Assembly (NCBI GenBank): GCA_024500155.1
Contig: CM044858.1
Location: 34,143,786 to 34,207,785 of the forward strand
DNA: 64,000 nt
Direction of reading: 5' to 3'
From: Chenopodium formosanum
Taxonomy: Eukaryota; Streptophyta; Magnoliopsida; Caryophyllales; Amaranthaceae
Position 1 is the stretch's first letter; every line of letters begins with the position of its first letter. The notes under the pieces are model-generated. The model had not been told where the DNA came from. It saw nothing but the letters and a program-made list of their open reading frames with translations, and did no database searches. This document shows, piece by piece, positions 33,449 through 47,040 of the stretch. The translations under genes and the position numbers were made by a program.

Positions 33449-34092
33449 TATGTTGATACTTCTCGCTTTTTTTCAATGTGGGACTTGAGTAAATTATGAC
33501 TCAAGTTTTTCTTTTTATAACCTCTATATATTTATACTCCTTATTGTTTCTTCAATGTGGATCCGACCCACTTATTATTTCAAACTATTATAAATCGACC
33601 CGTTATAAACCGAAAACTAAAAAACTGAACCCAAAACCGAACCGTATACCCGATTGACACTTCTAATAAATGGTATCATAATTTTATCTTCTACCAACTA
33701 ATTACACGTAGAGCGTCGCACATAGCTAAGTTTTATACGCATTTGTTATACAGATCTAAGTTAATTATATACGAGTACTTATTTGTTACAATTGATAACT
33801 TTTATACCACTATAATAAAGAGACGTTGATTTTTGTACCGAATCGTTTCATTGATCGCCAAATAACTCAAAAGTTAACCTCCTCCAATGACGATATATTG
33901 GTGTCATTTGAGCCAGGTTATCTCCAAAAACATAGCCAAACTTATGCTATATTATCTAGCAAGTAGCAGGATATTCGTATATATTAAAGTCTTGTAAAGA
34001 ACTTCAGCACATGTGATGTGAAACAAACTTTATCATATAGTGGTCTCCAAACAAACTTTACTAAAATTAAAATACCAGAAAGTAATAAATTA

Positions 34093-34151
<59 letters not shown>

Positions 34152-34885
34152 TATAAAATAAATAAAATAAAAATAATAACTACTTGTATTATTCTAGTTA
34201 TTCTATATACTAAAATACATAAATAGGAGAATATTTATATATTGATGAAAGTGAAGGGCAAAAAGTCCAAAGATGATAACTTTAATTAGTACTATTATTA
34301 TTATCATGATATAAATTGCTACGAGTTGTAATTTTCATTGAGGATAGGATGAAATTAAGGACAAGATGACAGTGATATGTTGATACGATATAACCAAAAA
34401 TATATGTACTATATCTTCGAAGAACACATCTTTATTTATGTGCATATGTAATTCATACGTCAAACTGATAGTATGGTATTGGAAACTACATTTTCAGAAG
34501 CATCCCTACCATGAAAAGGATTTATATCCCTTTCATATGGTGATCGATTAGCATATATAGCCGCATAATTAATCATGTTGCTTCAATTTGTAAGATAAAA
34601 TAGGACATATTATAGTGTGTGGTACTCCGAATGTGGTGTGTGGTATGTGCTTAATGCGCGTGTCTATACTATAAATGGATGCGTTTTCTGAGGCTCTGCT
34701 TTTAGTTCACCTTAATTTTCCTGATGCGACTAAATTTGTTATGATATGAAATTAATTTGTTTACTAATTTGGTTTGGTGCATGTAGACGTTTTAAAAGTT
34801 ATGATTATTATAATTTTGTTAAAATGTATTAGGTCAATATTATAGCTAGCTAGCTAGCTAGTTGCATAGTCTTTTAGATGAAATA
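33449..34885. other. Intergenic, no gene recognised
   Basis: AT-rich, includes an (AT)n tract at 34094-34147 and a (GCTA)n block near 34845-34860. No ORF supported. Confidence 0.5.
34094..34147. repeat. (AT)n microsatellite
   Basis: About 54 bases of AT. Confidence 0.97.
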
Positions 34886-36713
34886 CTACAAGAGGGGGGG
34901 TGAATTGTAGTATGGAGCTTGCTAGTCACTTTTCGCGGAATTAAAAGAAACTTAACGCAATAGAGAAATAGTGCAAGAGAGATTTTACGAGGAAAACTTC
35001 CTAGGTCAAATAGGAAGTGAAAAACCTCGACCCCAAGGGATTTTGACTCAAAACATTCCAATAAAATAGGCCAACGACTCTGTTACAACCTATGAGGAAC
35101 TAGAGCCTCTACCGAGTTCCTCAACGAACTCATATCCCCAACAACTATTCCCTCTAATAGTTGCTGCTCGAAATCTTCCCTCAAAGACCTCTCTTCTCAC
35201 TCAAGGCTTCACTCAAAGCCTTACTCTTTCTCTTTCTCTCAAGCTTCACTCCAAGCTTTCTCTACATACAACGAACTCACTCAAGTTCTCACCCCAATAC
35301 AAGAGTTTACTCAACCCTTATAAATTCCCCATTACAAGAGTTCACTCAAACCCTTAAACAACTCTCAAATACATATAAAAGATATAATGTATAAAACTAA
35401 TATGTTGAACATTTTGAGACTTGTAAGGAACTTGGAACCTGGAGGAACTAGCTTACCAATGTGGAGAGAAAATTTATTTCTTTTCTACTGCTCTACCACT
35501 TTGGATAAACTCCATTATGGAATGACTCAATTAAGCCGGACAGTTTGGAATGAATGAAAACTTCTCTTTTTATAGTGCTTCAAAGACAAACCCATTCTCC
35601 CCATGATCTTCAACCATAATAGTAGTGCTTCCTAAATTCTAGGCATTATCTCCATTAACTCCATGAACATAAGAAGTAATGGAAGACATGGATTGGAGTT
35701 AAAAACATGTTCTCCATGATCTCCTTATTTTTCTCCAATAAAAAGTTGTTTCAAATTAAACGTGAAAAGTAATTTTTATTTTTCCAAAAACTTAATAAAT
35801 AAAAATAGAAAATATAAAACAATTAAATCCTAACCGAATCAGATTTTTATCAATTAAAAACTAATTCGGATTTTATTCATTAAAAATAAATAATTTATAA
35901 AAACTATTTTATCATAAAACAACTAACCTATTTAATTTGAAATATTAAACCAATTAGAGATTAAATAGGAAGCAACCTATAATAAATCCCTAAAATATAG
36001 GAGAAGATAAGGAGAATAAAATATATTTTTTGACTAACAAGAAAATCAGATTTTATTTTGAAAACTTATCTTTTATAAAATAAAATCTATTTAAAATAAA
36101 TAATACTTAGTCAAAACTAACTACCTAAAAAGTAGGAAAAGATAATGCAATGACTATTAACGTTGAAAACTGACTTTTAGAGCTGTGCAAACTCGTGTTT
36201 CTCCTATACACGAATTTTAGACTAACCCGTAAGGAACTGGCGGGTCAGCAATACCCAGTTCCTTCCAGACTGTCAGTTCCTTCAAGATTAAAGTTCCAAT
36301 TTAGTTCCATAGGCATGTTCCAAACAAATTCTCTTGTCCAACATACTTACATGATTCCTAGAAAAATATACTCCTATTTTTCTGTCTTCATGTTTCTCTG
36401 ATGAAGCTTCTATTCCGATGCTTCCGTTCCTGTCAAGGAACTTATCATTTCTTGTTCCCCCTCAGGAACTGCTACTTATTCCTTGCAAAGAACATCTTCT
36501 CATTCTTCTTAAGAACTGCATGTAAAGTCTAACAATACGTTTGTACGTTTAGACTTCTTCTCTTTGTGTTCCCTTAAGGAACTCAAGCACGATCCGTACA
36601 TTTTAAACCTGTACTCATTCATCTTCATGCTTCATGACTTGTTCATGCACATCTCAATACACATATTAGTTAGATAATCATCATTTGTTCACAATCATCA
36701 AAACCTTACAACA
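34886..36713 (-). mobile_element. Copia-type LTR, minus orientation
   Basis: Read on the minus strand it starts near TGTTGTAAGG (36713), has TATAAAAA at 35567-35574 and ends with CCTCGTAAAATC, TTCCGCGAAAA and CAATTCACCCCCCCTCTTG (about 34890-34915). Length and motif order fit a SIRE/Maximus-like LTR of about 1.8 kb. I did not find matching 5-bp flanks or an internal domain, so it is a solo or truncated LTR. Confidence 0.5.
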
Positions 36714-36770
36714 ATACAAAATGTAGAGATATTTCAAGTATCAAGACTAAGAGTAATCATGCTGTAATTA

Positions 36771-37987
36771 GGGATGTCAGTGGGGCGGGTCAAGTAGGAG
36801 ACCCGCCCCATCCCCGCCCCAATGGGGCGGGGATGGGTCTCGGTTTGGCGGGTGGTGGGGCGGGAATGGGGATAAAAACCATACCCCCCATGGGTGGTGG
36901 GGCGGGGTGGATTTTAAGTTGTACCCGCCCCATCCCCGCCCCGCCCTACCCGCCCCACTTCGTACCCGCCCCATCCCCACCTCATACCCACGTCTATATA
37001 TAGGGATGTCAGTGGGGCGGGGATGGGTCTCGGTTTGGCGGGTGGTGGGGCGGGGATGGAGATAAAAACCATACCCGCCATGGGTGATGGGGCGGGGTGG
37101 ATTTTAAGTTATACCCGCCCCATCCCCGCCCCGCCCCACCCGCCCTATCCCCACATCATACCCACATCTATCTATCTTTTAATGTAAAATTACATACTTT
37201 TGTACTATTTATAAATTAATTACGTAAAATACAATATTAATTATAATACTTTGTACGACACTTATATTATAACACAAAAATGTGTGTAGAACGTTTTATT
37301 TTATAATTCGTATCAATTATGTAGGATTGTGTATTTGAGATACGAATATTAGGTGGATCTTGAGTGGAGATTAGGCAGGTCTTAGGTGGGGATGGATATC
37401 CAAGTGGGGGGTGGGGCGGGGATGGGGATGAAAATTGGACCCGTCACGGGGATGGGGATGGGGATGAAAATACTAGGTGGGGATGGGGATGGGAAGGCCA
37501 ACATCCGCCCCGCCCCGCCCCGCCCCATTGATATCCCTATCTATATATCTTAACAAGCAAAATTATATACTTTATACTATTTTATAAAATAATAATGTGA
37601 AATAAAATATTAGTTATAAAACTTTATACTACACTTATATTATAAATAAAAATGTGTGTAATATTAAAAATAATTTTTTATTTTTATTTATTTATTTTTT
37701 AAAATCGTAATCCGTATTAATTACGTAGGATTGTGTATTTGAGAGACGGAGATTAGGTGGGTCTTAGGTGGGGATTAGGCGGGTCTTTGGTGGGGATTAG
37801 GTGGGTATGGATATCCAAGTGGAGGGTGGGGCGGGGATGGTTTTGGAGTTGTACCCGTCGGAGCGGGGATGGGGATGAACTTTGGACCCGTCGCGGGGAT
37901 GGAAATGGGGATGGGGATGAAAATTTTAGGTGGGGATGGGGATGGGAAGGCCAACATCCGCCCCGCCCCACCCCATTGACATCCCTA
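36771..37987. mobile_element. GC-rich nested inverted-repeat elements (GGGATGTCA ends)
   Basis: The stretch is strikingly richer in GC than its surroundings, with GGGGCGGGGATGGG repeats. AGGGATGTCAGTGGGGCGGG starts at about 36771 and again at 37003, and the complementary ends CGCCCCATTGATATCCCTA and CCCCATTGACATCCCTA fall at about 37520-37540 and 37970-37987. This fits two nested or fused MITE copies of hAT-like type. The AT-rich cores (37170-37330 and 37545-37735) resemble each other, again indicating two copies. Confidence 0.65.
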
Positions 37988-38419
37988 GCTGTAATCACCA
38001 ATCACTAAGGTTCTTCCGGCTCCTCATGATCAAGAACATATTGAATCCATATGTCTCTAATCTCGTCAATATCTTCTGAAGAATATGTGCAAGGATCTTT
38101 GGGAAATATCTACAACATATGCCATTACTAAATGAGTAAAGAAAGATAATTACATAAAAGTTATGAAATAACAACAAATTAGATTACAAAATTAGTTTCA
38201 ACACCGTTATTAGTTTCAACATGAATGAGAGCCTTTAATCAAGCTTTTTTTTATTTTTTTTATTTTTTTATATAGACAGGGATCATCAATACAATGTTAT
38301 CTTTTGGCACACTTAATTCTCTTTTTTCTTCAAAGATATAGGAGGGTTTGCTGAGTTAATCTTTTTGGTATGCATAGATTTTACCATTTTGTAGCTAAAT
38401 GCCAGATCAAAAGTAACAA

Positions 38420-39065
38420 AAAGTGCAGGAAACTAGTGATTTTGGGGATCTCTTAGCTGCTGCTCACTCAGGTTCTTTTAATGTGAGACTACGGTGGATG
38501 GCATCCAAGGTAAACAAGGATCGATTGGGTGTGTTTGCTTCTCTGACTTGGGCAATTTGGCATAGTAGGAATAGCCATATTTTCAAGGGTGAAAACAGTG
38601 TTGATGCTGTGCGTGTGGGGGTCGGGTTTGTGAAGCTTTTCTTTGACTATTGCACTTATAATGCTAAGGTGTGTGCTCCTGGTAGGGGGACATGACCTAT
38701 ATTATTGAGACCTTCGTGGCATCCTCCATCTGATGGTAAGGTAAAAATCAATATTGATGCCCATATAATGCAGACTGGTGGGGTTAAATTTGGTGCTGTT
38801 ATCCGTGGGTCTGAGAGTGAAGCACAAGGCTGTCAGCTGGACACCCTTGATGGCAGAAGCAGGGGCTGCTAGATATGGCTTGGAGCTGGGTCGAAGGCTG
38901 GCATTTGAGCAAGTTGAAACAGAACATATGGCATTTCAGATCAGATTCGAAAGATGGGAGTTGTATTATATTGTCAGTTTACACTAATCTTCAATACAAT
39001 TTATCAGTTTTTGGTGACAGTTTTATTCCCTTTTCTGCTTAGAATTCAATGCCTTGTACTGATTC
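38420..39065 (+). pseudogene. LINE C-terminal fragment (RNase H-like region)
   Basis: The first part reads LGVFASLTWAIWHSRNSHIF, the usual segment between the zinc-binding domain and RNase H of plant L1-type polyproteins. After a stop, WHPPSDGKVKINIDA begins an RVT_3-type RNase H fold. Several stops follow. It is on the opposite strand to the large LINE at 42181-47040 and is therefore a separate insertion. Confidence 0.75.
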
Positions 39066-39369
39066 CTAACACCTTGTTTGAGGAAGAATAGCACAGGGAA
39101 AGGATAAAGAGAATAACAACCATTTAGACCAGTTTCAACTTTCATATCAAGAAAACAACCTAATAAGTTAAGTTTCCATATTCCATAGTGAATGCTGGAT
39201 TTATGGGATTTATATCCTTATAAATGAATTATAGTGAAACCAATCCAGTAGTGCATCCCCAAGGCTTCATCACTTACCAAAGGAAATGCAAGAAGAGGGG
39301 GCAAACAGAGGGGTTAACATATGCATGCATAAATAATACCAAGTTAAATGACATGTATGTTAAATATAC

Positions 39370-42180
39370 CTACTCAGAAATCCATAATACTATGTTCTGT
39401 ATAATGTCCAGCATATAGCGACATACAAAGTAACCACAGTGCTTTGTGTATGCAGATTGTAGAGGACACTTGTACAAAAAAAATAACCACTAACACTGTT
39501 TTGAATCTGATTTTACACTACTAAGTATGAAATATGCTAAAAATAATAATGACTTACACGTGGTCGCTTCCACCCTATTTTTGGATTCTTTTTTATTTTC
39601 TTGATATCTTTTCGATGCTTCATGCTGAATTTAACTATTCCCCTACAAAATCATTTCAAGATGGCACGGTTGCATTAATTTTTATTAGACAATAAGAAAA
39701 ACACAAGAAGTTAACCAAGTGAATATTTTAGTAGTACATACTTATTGATGATTTTTTGTGCAAATGAGTTGATTTCGTTTTCTGCTCCAAGTGGATCTAA
39801 CCAATACGCCAACCCATTCCATGGACTAATCACCGCTAACATCCAATGCAGACTAGACATATTGTAAAATAAATACTTAGTAATGGGATCAATTGAAATA
39901 TGTGGATTTAACATAACTCAGATCTATAAAAAAAATAAAAAGAAACTACACATACTTGTCATTATAAGGAGCAAAGAATAATTGATTAACATTTTTCCCC
40001 TCATTGGTTCCTAAAACATGGGCTAAGTAGTCAGATCGAACTTGCTCATCTGTTGTCGGTGTCAATGGTGAAAGAACATTACAATCACAGAACCCATACA
40101 TTCCTGAGATACCTTATTTTTGACAATGTTCTTTTAGGTGCCTTGTCCCATGAAAAGTCATATGAATATTAGTTAATAGGCCAAAAAAAACCAACATAAA
40201 AATTAGAACCTATATTATATGGAAACTTACTTCATGAAGACTTTCATTTGCGATTCTCCGATCTCCCTTTGGAAACACCAATCAAGCAAGTCTTCAAAGT
40301 CAAGTGAAACATCCAACCTATTTTCGTTAAGAAACATGCTTTCCGGGATAGTTATGGAGATGGTATCACCAATCTTTTGCATTGCCATAGCTTTTTTTCT
40401 CATAACACGCATCCAACTCGACGTTACCTTCTCACAATCCTTGTCGGTAACAACATAGATACGAGTTGTTGATGCTTGGGATGATGTTGATCGTGGGGAT
40501 GATGTGGTCATATTCAACTCTTTATCTAGTTGCTTGTCCGCCTTAATAATATGGTTTCACACAAAAAGAACACGCATGTAAGGCAGAAGAAATATTGCAC
40601 ATGAATCTAAAAAGGATTACTAAATCTAAAGTTATGGCTGCCTCGGGGCTGCTTACCTTGGTTGCAGGGCTGTATGTTTAATCTATGTGAATGAAAGACA
40701 AACTTAATGCACAAGCATGCTGAGACAAATGCAAGAAGGCAATTACATATGGCTGTGAAAAATTGCATTGTTGTCTAAATGAGCAGAGTGCAACAAAGAT
40801 TACTTCATTGAGCAGATTTAATGTTCCCTAAAGAAGATTCTGTGCCTAAATGATGTGCCCTGTGGGATTACTTCATTGAGCAGATTTAATGTGCCTAAAG
40901 AAGATGAGGGATGAGGTAAGAATTTGATCACTATATATTTGTAGATCAATGTGTACAGTTTGCGCTGACTTACACTATATATTTGCAGATTCTGCAGTGT
41001 TTAAGCAAAAGAATGCAGATATAAGTCTCTAGCAGATTTAAAGTTATTCTGAAATACTTAGCTGTTCAAGAAGAATATAACATGTCTGGGGAGTATCAAA
41101 TGATTTGGCCAAGCTGTGAAAGCCTTCTTAGCTTGACAAACAAAGGTCAATTCATCATTGGGACATGGCAAGGAAGCAGACGACATTAAATCTTCTATAA
41201 TTGTAACTCGACGATGACCAAGGAGCAACGATATGGTATGATTACCAAGTACTTCCGTGCTGTTTTTTATGTAGACTTGTCCGTTAGCAACAATTTGTAG
41301 CTGTTTGTCACTTCCATTATTTGCCAAGCGGTAGTCACTCCATCCCTGGAAACAAAAGGCTCAACCAAATGTGTATCATGAAAGGCATTACAAAAACAGA
41401 AAGCAGAGAGGAGAAAGGAGAAAGTTAAGTGATAAAGTTCAAATGAGCTTGACATTAGATTATCCTATATATCTAGCAAACAAGTCAGCCTAAATTATAT
41501 GCATATATATATGTGTATCATGAAAGGCATATACACAAGTTTTACAAATATTAGGAGCACATATCATGTAACTTGTATGACAGTTGCAAACACACAGCCC
41601 ATAATAGAGTATGTAATACCTCAGGAAATGTATTGTCACTGTTGGTATTCACAACTTGACTTTGATGTACATGTGCGGGGATTGGAGTATGCTCAACTTG
41701 ATTCATATGGTTCACCTCAGGCCAAGGAACATGGTATGCCTCTACCTCTGTCTCGAGGTTCTGATACTTCTGAATTTGAGGATTGACCACGATTGGGCTT
41801 CTTGTGTACTGACCTTCTGAGTTTGTCGCAATTCCTTGCTCCATATACGCTTGTTCGTCAGATTTATTCCCAGGGGAATCATGTCTAATTTGATGCCCTT
41901 GAACGCCATGCCTTTCCATACCTCCCATCAAGAGTTGTGTAAGTGGGACACTATTAACAAAAGAGTTGTCTAAATGAGCAGCATGTAACCCATTTCAACC
42001 AGCCCTCGGGCTACTAGAACCATTGACGTCACCAGAACAATAATGGTTCCCAATAGCACCAAGGAAACCACCTGAACCTGCTACCTCCCCACTAAAACTG
42101 TAGTTATTGCCCATAGCACCAAGCAGGCCACCTGAACTTGCAAGGTCGCCACCAAAAACACCTTGTTGAGCACCACTCTC
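39370..42180 (-). pseudogene. Ulp1-type (C48) cysteine protease of transposon type, one nonsense codon
   Basis: Traced minus-strand exons from the protease end are 40141-39956, 39852-39742, about 39645-39558 and 39468-39370. They encode GISGMYGFCDCNVLSPLT, QLFFAPYN, HWMLAVI with YWLDPLG, and CPLQ with HCGYFVCRYM. The C48 catalytic His, Asp, Gln and Cys are therefore all present. An exon ending at 40231 lies upstream, before it a DUF8039-like piece (41340-41060, VANGQVYIKNSTEVLGN, AFTAWPNHLI), and a Gly/Ser-rich head to 42180. A TAA at 40114-40116 interrupts the frame just before the protease core. The head runs without a gap into the truncated LINE, so the true start is missing. Proteins of this layout are typical of plant MULE/CACTA-derived genes; host function is unlikely. 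Confidence 0.75.
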
Positions 42181-45100
42181 TTAGCTCCTTGCTCCTGCTA
42201 GCTCTCTTATGTCCGAAACTATGTTCTTTATTTCATTTGCTGCTTTCTCTGGTTTCTTAAGGCTCTGAACAAGTTGCAAAGAGTCTGTTTTGATGACTAG
42301 GTTCCTGTAATTGTTGGGAACTTTCTGTATTGCATAAAGAACAGCCATAGCTTCAGCTTGAATAGGCGAGGACGCAAACACTCTAGATGAGGCTTTTATC
42401 TGCGCTCTTTCCTAATCTTCTGCTATCCATGCTATTGCTGCCTTCCAATGATTGCTCTTCCTCTGTTGTTCAATCTTCCAAGCTGCATCAACACACAAGG
42501 AAATGGACTCCCCTGAGGAGGCTTTTCCCACACACCAAATTAATGGGAGAATCGTTCTGGTTATGTCTTGGCTGATACATTGCTGCTGTTTTTGCATTAG
42601 CCTCATTGCTCTTCTTTGCCGCATAGCGTGTGACTATGCACTTTCCATAATAGTATATGGATTAACACTCACGCCTTCAAATATGATTTGATTTCTATGA
42701 CGCCAGATGCTCTAGAGAACTGCCACAAATTATGTTAGCAGATCTTGAGAGGAGTTTGAAGCCTATCTTAGATATTTTATAAAGTTTAAGACTCATTCCC
42801 TGCAAGAAATATGAAAAGGGTTAGTAGCCTGGATGCCTAGATTTGAGCATTTCCAGATTCTTGCTGACATTCACAAAGCCTGAACAGGTGATTGGTGTCT
42901 TCCCTTTCCTTCCTGCAAAATAGACAGTTATCATCTACAGTTATGCCTCTTTTGATCAGGTTGTCCTTTGCGGGCAGGATATTTTGAGCTATCTTCCATA
43001 AAAACAGCTTCGATCTTGGCATAAATTTTGATTTCCATATCTCTTTCCATAGCTTCTGAGAGATGGAGGGAGCAAGTCCAGCTTAATCCTTTTTGATGAG
43101 GTACCAGTAACCTGACTTGAAAGAGAAGCTTCCTGCCCTTTCTTCTGTCCAACTGAGCTCATCTGTAGTTTCTTTCTGAGGGATGTGAACAACAAGGATG
43201 TCTCTGGCAGAACTTGCTTTGAAATTCTTCCATATCAGGTTTGCATTCCACCTTCTGTTTGAGGTTAGGAGATCAAATACCTTTGTATGTTGGTGAAGAG
43301 AGGAGTCCTGCAAAACTTTGATGCTATCACTACTCGTCCATTTGTCTTGGAAGATAAAAGTGTCTTTTCCATTTTCTATCCTTCTCCCAATTCCATTCTG
43401 AACTGGCTCACAACTCTAAACGCTCTCCTAGCTGCCCATGAACCTTTTTGTAACTTTTTACCAGATTGGCAGAACGAGATTGGGTCTGTTTCATACTTAG
43501 CTTTGAAAATCTTACTTGCTAACATGGAGGGTTTGGAGTAATATCTCCAACCTTGTTTCATAAGGAGGCTAATATTAACAAGTCTTACATCTTTCAAACC
43601 GAGACCACCATCTAGCTTATGGAGATGTAGGATCTCTTTCCTCCTCTAATGAATACCTTTCTCCTCAGAATTTTTTGCCCACCAGAAGTTTAATAGCAAA
43701 CTATTAATTTTCTTTATGACCTTACTTAGGCACCAATAAACTAAAAGAATATGATAGGCAAGAGTTACCAACACTCCATTAATCAGGATGATCTTTCCAG
43801 CTTGAGAGAGATTTGTGAATTTCCAAGATGAGATCTTTGCTTGGATTTTATCCACAATACTTGAGAATTTATAGCATGACCTGCCATCTATATCCATTGG
43901 ACAGCCCAGGTAGTTACCCAACTCATGGGTGAGCTTGACTTAGAGGGGTTTACGCATGATCTTGACAAAGCGGGATGGTGTATTAGGACTGAATAAAACT
44001 GATGATTTGCCTGAATTGACCATCTCTCCTGAAACAATGCAGAATTCATCTAAAATAGCCTTGATCAATCTGCAAGAGTTTGGGGTAGCTTTGAAGCAAA
44101 GCGGATCTGCAAAAAAAACAAATGGTTAATGGCAGTAGCATTTCTTGCAACCTTTATGCCTTGGATTTCCCCTTTTTCTTGGAGATGAGTTAGTCTTCTT
44201 GATATGGTCTCCATGTCTAGAATGAAGAGATAAGGGGAAAGGGGATCTCCCTGTCTTAGGCCCACCGTTGGAGAGAAGAATTGAGTAGGTTCACCATTTA
44301 CTAGAATAGCATAAGTAACTGTCGAGACGCATTGCATGATCCATTGAATCCACCTAGTTGGAAATTCCATTTTTTCTAAGATAACTTGAATCAATGGCCA
44401 ACTTACTCTATCATATGCTTTGCTAAGATCTATCTTCATGATCCCCTCAAATTGACCTCCTTTCTTTAAAGATCTAACTCTATTGAGAATTTCATGTGCT
44501 ACAAAGCAATTATCCGACATGAGTCTTGCAGGAATGAAAGCATTTTGCAACTCCCCAACCAGATCAGGAAGAATGGTTTTGAGGCGATTAACCATGCATT
44601 TCGAGATGATTTTGTAATAGGAGTTGCATAAACTGATAGGCCTGAATTCTTCCACCCGCTTTGGTTGCTTCACCTTTGGGATGAGAGTGATAAAAGTTCT
44701 ATTAGTTTTCTTTAGCATAAATCCCGATTGGAAGAAGTGCTGAACTCCTCTAATAACGTCCTCCTTGATACACATCCAATTCTCCTGGAAGAAGCATGGT
44801 GGAGTGCCATCTGGGCCCGGAGATTTAAGAGGGTGAGGAGCAAAAGTTGCAATTCGAATCTCTTCTTCTGAAAGTGGTGTCCATAAAGCGGATTGGTGGG
44901 CCAAGGTGAGTTTTGGCAACAAATTAGCCCATTCGCTTCTCATTTGAGAGTGCTGGGCCGATATATGGGATACAGACCGGCCCACTTGGAATAAGGTACC
45001 AAAGTGTTAAGGAATTGGGCTGCAATTGGGCTTTATCTGAGATCCAAATTCCATCTCCATTTTGGAGTGTGTGTATAGAAGTTTTGGAGGCCCTTTCCTT

Positions 45101-47040
45101 CACACTTTTGTAAAAGAAACTAGTAGTTTGGTCACTAAAAGCATCCCATCTTGACTTCGCTCGTTGTTTCCGGTACACCACTTTAAGATTGCAACATCTT
45201 CTAGCTCTCTTCTCTTAGAAATTTCTTGATGATTTGGCCCGTTATGAGATGTTACCTTTGCTTGTTCCTACTCAAACGCTTCCTTAACATGCTGCCAGTT
45301 TAATTGATCACCATGGTCTTTTCTTCTAAGGCACCAACCTTTGATCTCTTTTAAACACAGGTTTATTTTCTTTTGAGCAGAGTACAAAGGTGATCCCATA
45401 ATGACTTGGCTCCAGCAAGATGAAATGACATCCTTTACCTCCTCCATCTTAAGACACCATGCATCCATTCTGTATGGGGCTCTTTTCTTGTCTTTTAGAG
45501 GGTTGGCTTCTAAAATTATGGGAGCATGATCCGAAAACATGATAGGCATGTTCCAAATTCGAGCGTCTGGGAAAACTGATTTCCAACCATCATTAGCATA
45601 TGCTCTGTATAATTGCTCATAAATGGGGTCTTCTAACCGATTATCACACCAAGTATACGACAATCCTGTACTATATATACTGGAAAGCCTATTCGAGATT
45701 TTCCAATTTACAAAGGAAGATGATCCCTTGATATAACTTCTCCCTCCATTTTTCTGAGAATTAGATTCGAGTTGATTGAAGTCCCCTATAAGGATGTAGT
45801 TTCCTGTATAGAAGTTCATGAGACTTTGGAGGGTTGACCATACTTGATTTCTATCACTCGTATAAGGATTGCCATACACGCACGCAAGATAGCAGCTAAC
45901 ATCATTTACTAAAGTTATATTACAAAGGATCACAAAGGAAGTACTTCCACCACAACAACCGAAAGCCTATCCGACCTACAAAGGTACAGACCACCCTTTC
46001 TAGCTATGGCATTATGCCCAGTACACCCCTTAAATCCCAATCTACTAAAAAATGGGGTTAGTAAGTTAACACTACACTTAGTTTCACTAAGAAAAATAAA
46101 GTCAACATTAAACCTAGCTGCTAAATACTTGATCATAGGGAAAATTGGGAGTTTAAGTCATTGACTCCCCTGCAATTCCAGCTTAACACATTCATTTTCC
46201 CTTCGAAGGCTATGGGCCAGCCGCGCCATCGGTTGACTTTGGTGGAGTCCACTTGCTGGTAAATTTTTGTCCTCTGAGTCCATGGTATCCTCTCCGGCTG
46301 TAATGCCCAGCACCTGGATCCTTCTTGGCAGCGTACTTTCAGAATCTTCATCTCTCATTTTCTCCCATAAATCATCATCTTTGCTAATCCCAAACTTGAA
46401 TTTCTTGCCTTATCCTTGACCATCAATACCCTCCTCCTTCATCTTCCCATCCAAGAAAGATTTTAACCCTTCAATACTCTTCTTCAACGAGCCACTACTA
46501 CCTCCCTTCTTTCCCTGCAGCTCCTTTCTTATCCCCAAACTCCTTTTTCTCCTTCGAGGCCCCTCTTCTGAGAATCTTCTTCCTTTCCTTTTTTTATAAA
46601 ACATTTTTCTCTCTTCATGAGTGTAGAATTGCTGCTCAAAATCAGAGGAGTCCTCACTCTTCTCTAACTCCAAATTTCCCAAGTTAAGGGTACGATTGAG
46701 CGAGGTTGAAGAAATGGAGGATGGGGCAGTATTAAACGATTCCACCGAAGTTGGTGAGTTAGGTGGTGAAGCAGGTTTTTCTCCAGCATCTATGGAGAAT
46801 TTTGAGGAGCTCGAGTCAGAGGTAATTGCTATGGGCCCTTTCAGTTTGGCCAAGCATGAGCCGGGTTATTTTGATTAGGGTTTGAGGACGAGGCTACTTG
46901 AGAAACAGACTTGGCAATAAGGGAATTGAGTGAGACATATGAGTGAGTAGCTTGGGAGCTACGATAGGTATCAAGCTCTTCCTTGTTAATCATGATTAAA
47001 GGGGGTGAAAATTCAATATCTCTTATGAAAGGGTGAGGCT
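42181..47040 (-). mobile_element. Decayed L1-type LINE (endonuclease, reverse transcriptase, zinc finger, RNase H)
   Basis: In minus-strand order: a Ser-rich and basic linker (46853-46410); an endonuclease domain with LSWNCRGV, LSETK, GDFNQ and FSDHAPI (46180-45480); a reverse transcriptase with FRPISLCN, KIDLSKAYDRVSW and GLRQGDPLSPYLF (44800-44240); a thumb region; a zf-RVT segment (SKLFLWKI, CLFC, 43030-42840); and an RNase H piece (IQAEAMAVLYAIQ, IKTDSLQLVQSL, to 42181). Frameshifts break the endonuclease (near 46140 and 45950). The FADD box reads FADP after a one-base insertion near 44118. The C-terminus of RNase H, the 3' UTR and the poly(A) tail are missing. Inactive; all boundaries approximate except the RNase H end. 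Confidence 0.9.

Noticed and set aside
36777..38008. Gly/Arg/Pro-rich open frames on both strands
   Set aside because: They follow the GGGGCGGGGATGGG repeats and lack any domain.
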